Below, one piece after another: positions 23,188 through 25,198 of a stretch of DNA of 25,198 nt. Under the pieces are notes generated by a model. It did not search any database. It was given only the letters and a program-made list of their open reading frames with translations, and was not told the origin of the DNA. Positions within the stretch are counted from its first letter, which is position 1. Every line of letters begins with the position of its first letter. The DNA lies in NCBI GenBank assembly GCA_964586315.1, contig CAZPHE010000030.1, positions 1 to 25,198 of the forward strand, read 5' to 3'. A program made the translations under genes and the position numbers. This DNA comes from CAZEER01 sp964586315. Its GTDB lineage: Bacteria > Fidelibacterota > Marinisomatia > Marinisomatales > UBA1611.

Positions 23188-24599
23188 AATAAAGCCGGCC
23201 AATAAAATTTTGAAACTAAAAAAAGCAATATAATAGAACACAAAAATAATTTCCAACCTGCTTTTAAATAATCTCTGGAAGTAATAAGACCTGTGGAATG
23301 TATAATCATACAGGTAGGTGAAGCTACAATTGTTAAGTATGCAAATGCAGACGCAATAGATGTCATTACACCAGTTATAATCGGATTTCCACCCATATCT
23401 AAAACTATTGGTCCAAGAACTGCTACAGTTGCCGCATTACTTAATAAATTTGTTAGTATTGAGGTCAAAATTACTGATACAAACCATCGGACAATAGCTA
23501 CATCTTGGAAAATTATCTCTAAGTATTTGAGTGTAAATTCTGCAACCCAAAGAGCAGCGCCAGTTTCTTTCATTTGTATACCCAATGATATAGCAGCACC
23601 AAATAATAATATTACTCCCCAATTAGTATTTTTATTTATCTCTTGCCATTCAATTAATCCAAAAGATAAATAGAGGAAAACACCACTCAACGCTACAATA
23701 CCTAATCCAATTACTGGGCTTAAAAATACCCAGCCTATAAATACAACAATAAATATAGAAATCGCTAGTAATTGATTTACTGTCAACTCTCCTGTTTTAG
23801 CAACTTGCACTTTTAGTTTTCTTACAGCAGAATCCATTATTTTCTGAGATGGTGTAAAAGTAAACCATAAAATAGAAGCTGCGATTGGGATTTCTAATAA
23901 AAGCATTGGATAAGAAAATTTCATCCAGTCCAAATATGATATGTTTGCTATATCAAATTCCGATAGATAACCAATCATAATTACATTTCTACCACCACCT
24001 GATGGTGTACCTATGGATCCTATCGCGCATCCATAAGCAATAGAAAATAATAAGAGTGTAGATAGGTTTGTTGATTGATCAGTATCTAGACCAGAATTAC
24101 GAATTAATGCTAATGCTACAGGTAGCATCATAGCAGCAACAGTATGTTCACCTATAAAAGAAGATAAAATTGCTGATATACCTAATATGCCCAATACTAT
24201 GCGCCAAGTTTTATTACCCGTAATATTGATAACACCAATGGCTAATCTCTTATCTAATCCTTGATAAACAATTGCTACTGCCAACATTAGCGAGCCCATT
24301 ATAAAAAAGACTGCATCACTCATAAATGAAGATGCTACTCCATCAGCTGTATCTACACCCAAGATTACTTGCATAATTAGAATTAAAATAGCAACAGCAG
24401 GTAGAGGTATAGATTCACTAATAATTAAAATTAATGCAACAATGACGATAATTAAAGTTCTGTGACCAGGTGATGATAAACCATCAGGAGATGGTATATA
24501 AAAAAAAGATATACTTATGAAAAAAGAAAGGATTAACCACTTTTTTCTCGTAATCCAAAAAAGTACATTTGTAAGTGAACGTTCCGAAAATCCTAACAT
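23184..24599 (-). CDS. SLC13/DASS family permease
   Basis: A 471-residue membrane protein with about eleven to twelve helices, of the divalent anion:sodium symporter class (dicarboxylates, citrate or sulfate). The family's two re-entrant substrate loops are visible as GTPSGGGRNVIM (near residue 198) and LLSNAATVAVLGP (near 390); the second is the 'SN.AT/SNT' motif. The signature GEHTVAAMMLPVALALIR lies near residue 150. No RCK/TrkA-C domain is inserted. The ATG start at 24599 has no clear Shine-Dalgarno. The gene lies 27 bases after moaE and overlaps the Usp gene by 4 bases. Given the moaDE neighbours, an oxyanion substrate is conceivable, but the sequence does not decide this. Confidence 0.9.
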   Translation of the reverse strand: MLGFSERSLTNVLFWITRKKWLILSFFISISFFYIPSPDGLSSPGHRTLIIVIVALILIISESIPLPAVAILILIMQVILGVDTADGVASSFMSDAVFFIMGSLMLAVAIVYQGLDKRLAIGVINITGNKTWRIVLGILGISAILSSFIGEHTVAAMMLPVALALIRNSGLDTDQSTNLSTLLLFSIAYGCAIGSIGTPSGGGRNVIMIGYLSEFDIANISYLDWMKFSYPMLLLEIPIAASILWFTFTPSQKIMDSAVRKLKVQVAKTGELTVNQLLAISIFIVVFIGWVFLSPVIGLGIVALSGVFLYLSFGLIEWQEINKNTNWGVILLFGAAISLGIQMKETGAALWVAEFTLKYLEIIFQDVAIVRWFVSVILTSILTNLLSNAATVAVLGPIVLDMGGNPIITGVMTSIASAFAYLTIVASPTCMIIHSTGLITSRDYLKAGWKLFLCSIILLFLVSKFYWPALL

Positions 24600-24626
24600 T
24601 AAGGAATGTAATTTATGTTTTAAATC

Positions 24627-25043
24627 TTATGCGTGTGTACACTCACTTGGTACCTTTTTACCATCTTCAAGTATTGCCCATTTCCAGATTGGTACTCGTT
24701 TCTTAAGCTCTTTAATAAAAAAAGTCATCGCTTCCAAACCTTCTTTTCGATGCTTTGACCATATCGCCACATGTAAGCTTGCTTCTCCAACTTTAACTTT
24801 ACCTATACGATGCTTACAGAATAAATCATGGATTAAATATTTACTAATAGTTTCTTCAGCAATATTTTGTAATTCCATCTTAGCCATTCCTTCATATTGT
24901 TCATATTGTAAGGTTGTAATTTTCTTACCATGCTCTGTAGCGCGAACTCTTCCATTAAAAATTAATTCAGCACCCTTTTCTTTGTGATTATCTTCAGAAG
25001 GAAATGATTTAATTGGAGTATTTATAATTTCAATTAATATCAT
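24627..25043 (-). CDS. moaE: Molybdopterin synthase catalytic subunit
   Basis: MoaE transfers sulfur from the MoaD C-terminal thiocarboxylate to cPMP to form molybdopterin. Visible in 138 residues: GAELIFNGRVRATEHGKKITTLQYEQYEGMAKMEL (25-59), HRIGKVKVGEASLHVAIWSKHRKEGLEA (78-105), and the active-site lysines in IKELKKRVPIWK. The residue two after the PIWK lysine is usually Glu (KRE); here it is Ala, after a Trp (IWKWA), and the tail is short. The start directly abuts the moaD stop (TAGATG), with AAGGTGGG just before it, so the two subunits are translated from one message. Confidence 0.95.
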   Translation of the reverse strand: MILIEIINTPIKSFPSEDNHKEKGAELIFNGRVRATEHGKKITTLQYEQYEGMAKMELQNIAEETISKYLIHDLFCKHRIGKVKVGEASLHVAIWSKHRKEGLEAMTFFIKELKKRVPIWKWAILEDGKKVPSECTHA

Positions 25044-25198
25044 CTACCCACCTTGCACTGGAGGGATAAAGGCAACTTCATCTCCATCATTCAATTCAAT
25101 TTCATTTGAAATATATGTTTGATTGATTGCAACTCTTAAGGTTACATCATTTAATTTACCTGAAGCTTTTTCACGAACAATTTTTTCTAAATCATCAG
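25044..25198 (-). CDS. moaD: Molybdopterin synthase sulfur-carrier subunit (cut by right edge)
   Basis: Only the last 51 residues are present. They form the C-terminal half of a ubiquitin-fold sulfur carrier: VTLRVAINQTYISNEIELNDGDEVAFIPPVQGG. The terminal Gly-Gly, which becomes the thiocarboxylate, is intact, and 'L.dGDEVAFIPPV.GG' is the MoaD hallmark. The stop codon is immediately followed by the moaE start. The N-terminal part lies beyond the window. Confidence 0.94.
   Translation of the reverse strand, partial: DDLEKIVREKASGKLNDVTLRVAINQTYISNEIELNDGDEVAFIPPVQGG

Noticed and set aside
23188..23256. 23-residue hydrophobic N-terminal extension of the universal stress protein
   Set aside because: It lies entirely inside the SLC13 gene; the ATG at 23187 gives a canonical Usp start and an ATGA overlap.
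23293..23673. 126-residue plus-strand open frame opposite the SLC13 gene
   Set aside because: It is the mirror of a hydrophobic membrane protein, with no ribosome-binding site and no recognisable domain.
24517..24987. 156-residue open frame on the plus strand opposite moaE and the SLC13 start
   Set aside because: It is antisense to well-recognised genes, has no family features, and is a compositional shadow.
1..25198. CRISPR arrays, tRNA or rRNA genes, insertion sequences, integrases, prophage or defence systems
   Set aside because: Looked for on both strands by eye; no spaced repeat array, cloverleaf, transposase or phage-like protein was seen.

Overview
The window looks like AT-rich chromosome from a free-living, probably marine, Gram-negative bacterium of the Fibrobacteres-Chlorobi-Bacteroidetes side of the tree. 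My best guess is Candidatus Marinimicrobia (SAR406/Neomarinimicrobiota) or a close relative. The evidence is two secreted proteins with the 'YPNPFNP..TTI.Y.L' C-terminal sorting domain, a dockerin-tailed secreted enzyme, an M1 peptidase with an outer-membrane-barrel-like tail, several TTG start codons, and TAnnTTTG promoter-like elements. This placement is inference; no rRNA or other phylogenetic marker was seen. There are no tRNAs, rRNAs, CRISPR arrays, transposases or phage genes, and no gene-free stretch longer than about 300 bases.

Left edge to 12.1 kb, all on the minus strand: clpP (cut by the edge) and tig form a proteostasis pair. Next come a membrane-protein gene split by a 56-bp interval bounded by 20-bp direct repeats, and a secreted deiminase of the Porphyromonas peptidyl-arginine deiminase type with a dockerin-like tail. 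They are followed by a hypothetical gene. The next cluster is tightly packed: a DppA-like M55 peptidase, a fumarylacetoacetate-hydrolase-family enzyme, a secreted protein of unknown function and a large M1 peptidase. Three genes of an oxidative-stress unit follow: DUF3501, a two-[4Fe-4S]/CCG-domain oxidoreductase, and rubrerythrin.

12.1-13.4 kb is the control point of that stress unit. A PerR-type Fur regulator lies directly upstream of rubrerythrin. A 17-bp-arm palindrome separates perR from a divergent 64-residue, nine-cysteine protein that has its own terminator. The likely logic is that PerR senses peroxide and controls both its own rubrerythrin/Fe-S/DUF3501 transcript and the small Cys-rich protein.

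13.4-18.4 kb, plus strand: a JmjC/cupin-like protein with an altered metal motif, two tandem secreted proteins each with seven beta-propeller-like repeats and a sorting domain, and glutamate dehydrogenase. 18.4-25.2 kb, minus strand: a DMT exporter, an HPP-family membrane protein, a PuuD-like membrane protein, a membrane-anchored FMN glutamate synthase, a two-domain universal stress protein, an SLC13 transporter, moaE, and moaD cut by the right edge. The genes from moaD down to the glutamate synthase are so close together that they are probably one transcript.

The strongest leads are the PPAD-like enzyme with apparently complete catalytic and carboxylate-clamp residues, the repeat-bounded frame break at 2411-2486, the PerR/rubrerythrin/DUF3501 unit with its palindrome, and the M1-peptidase/barrel fusion.
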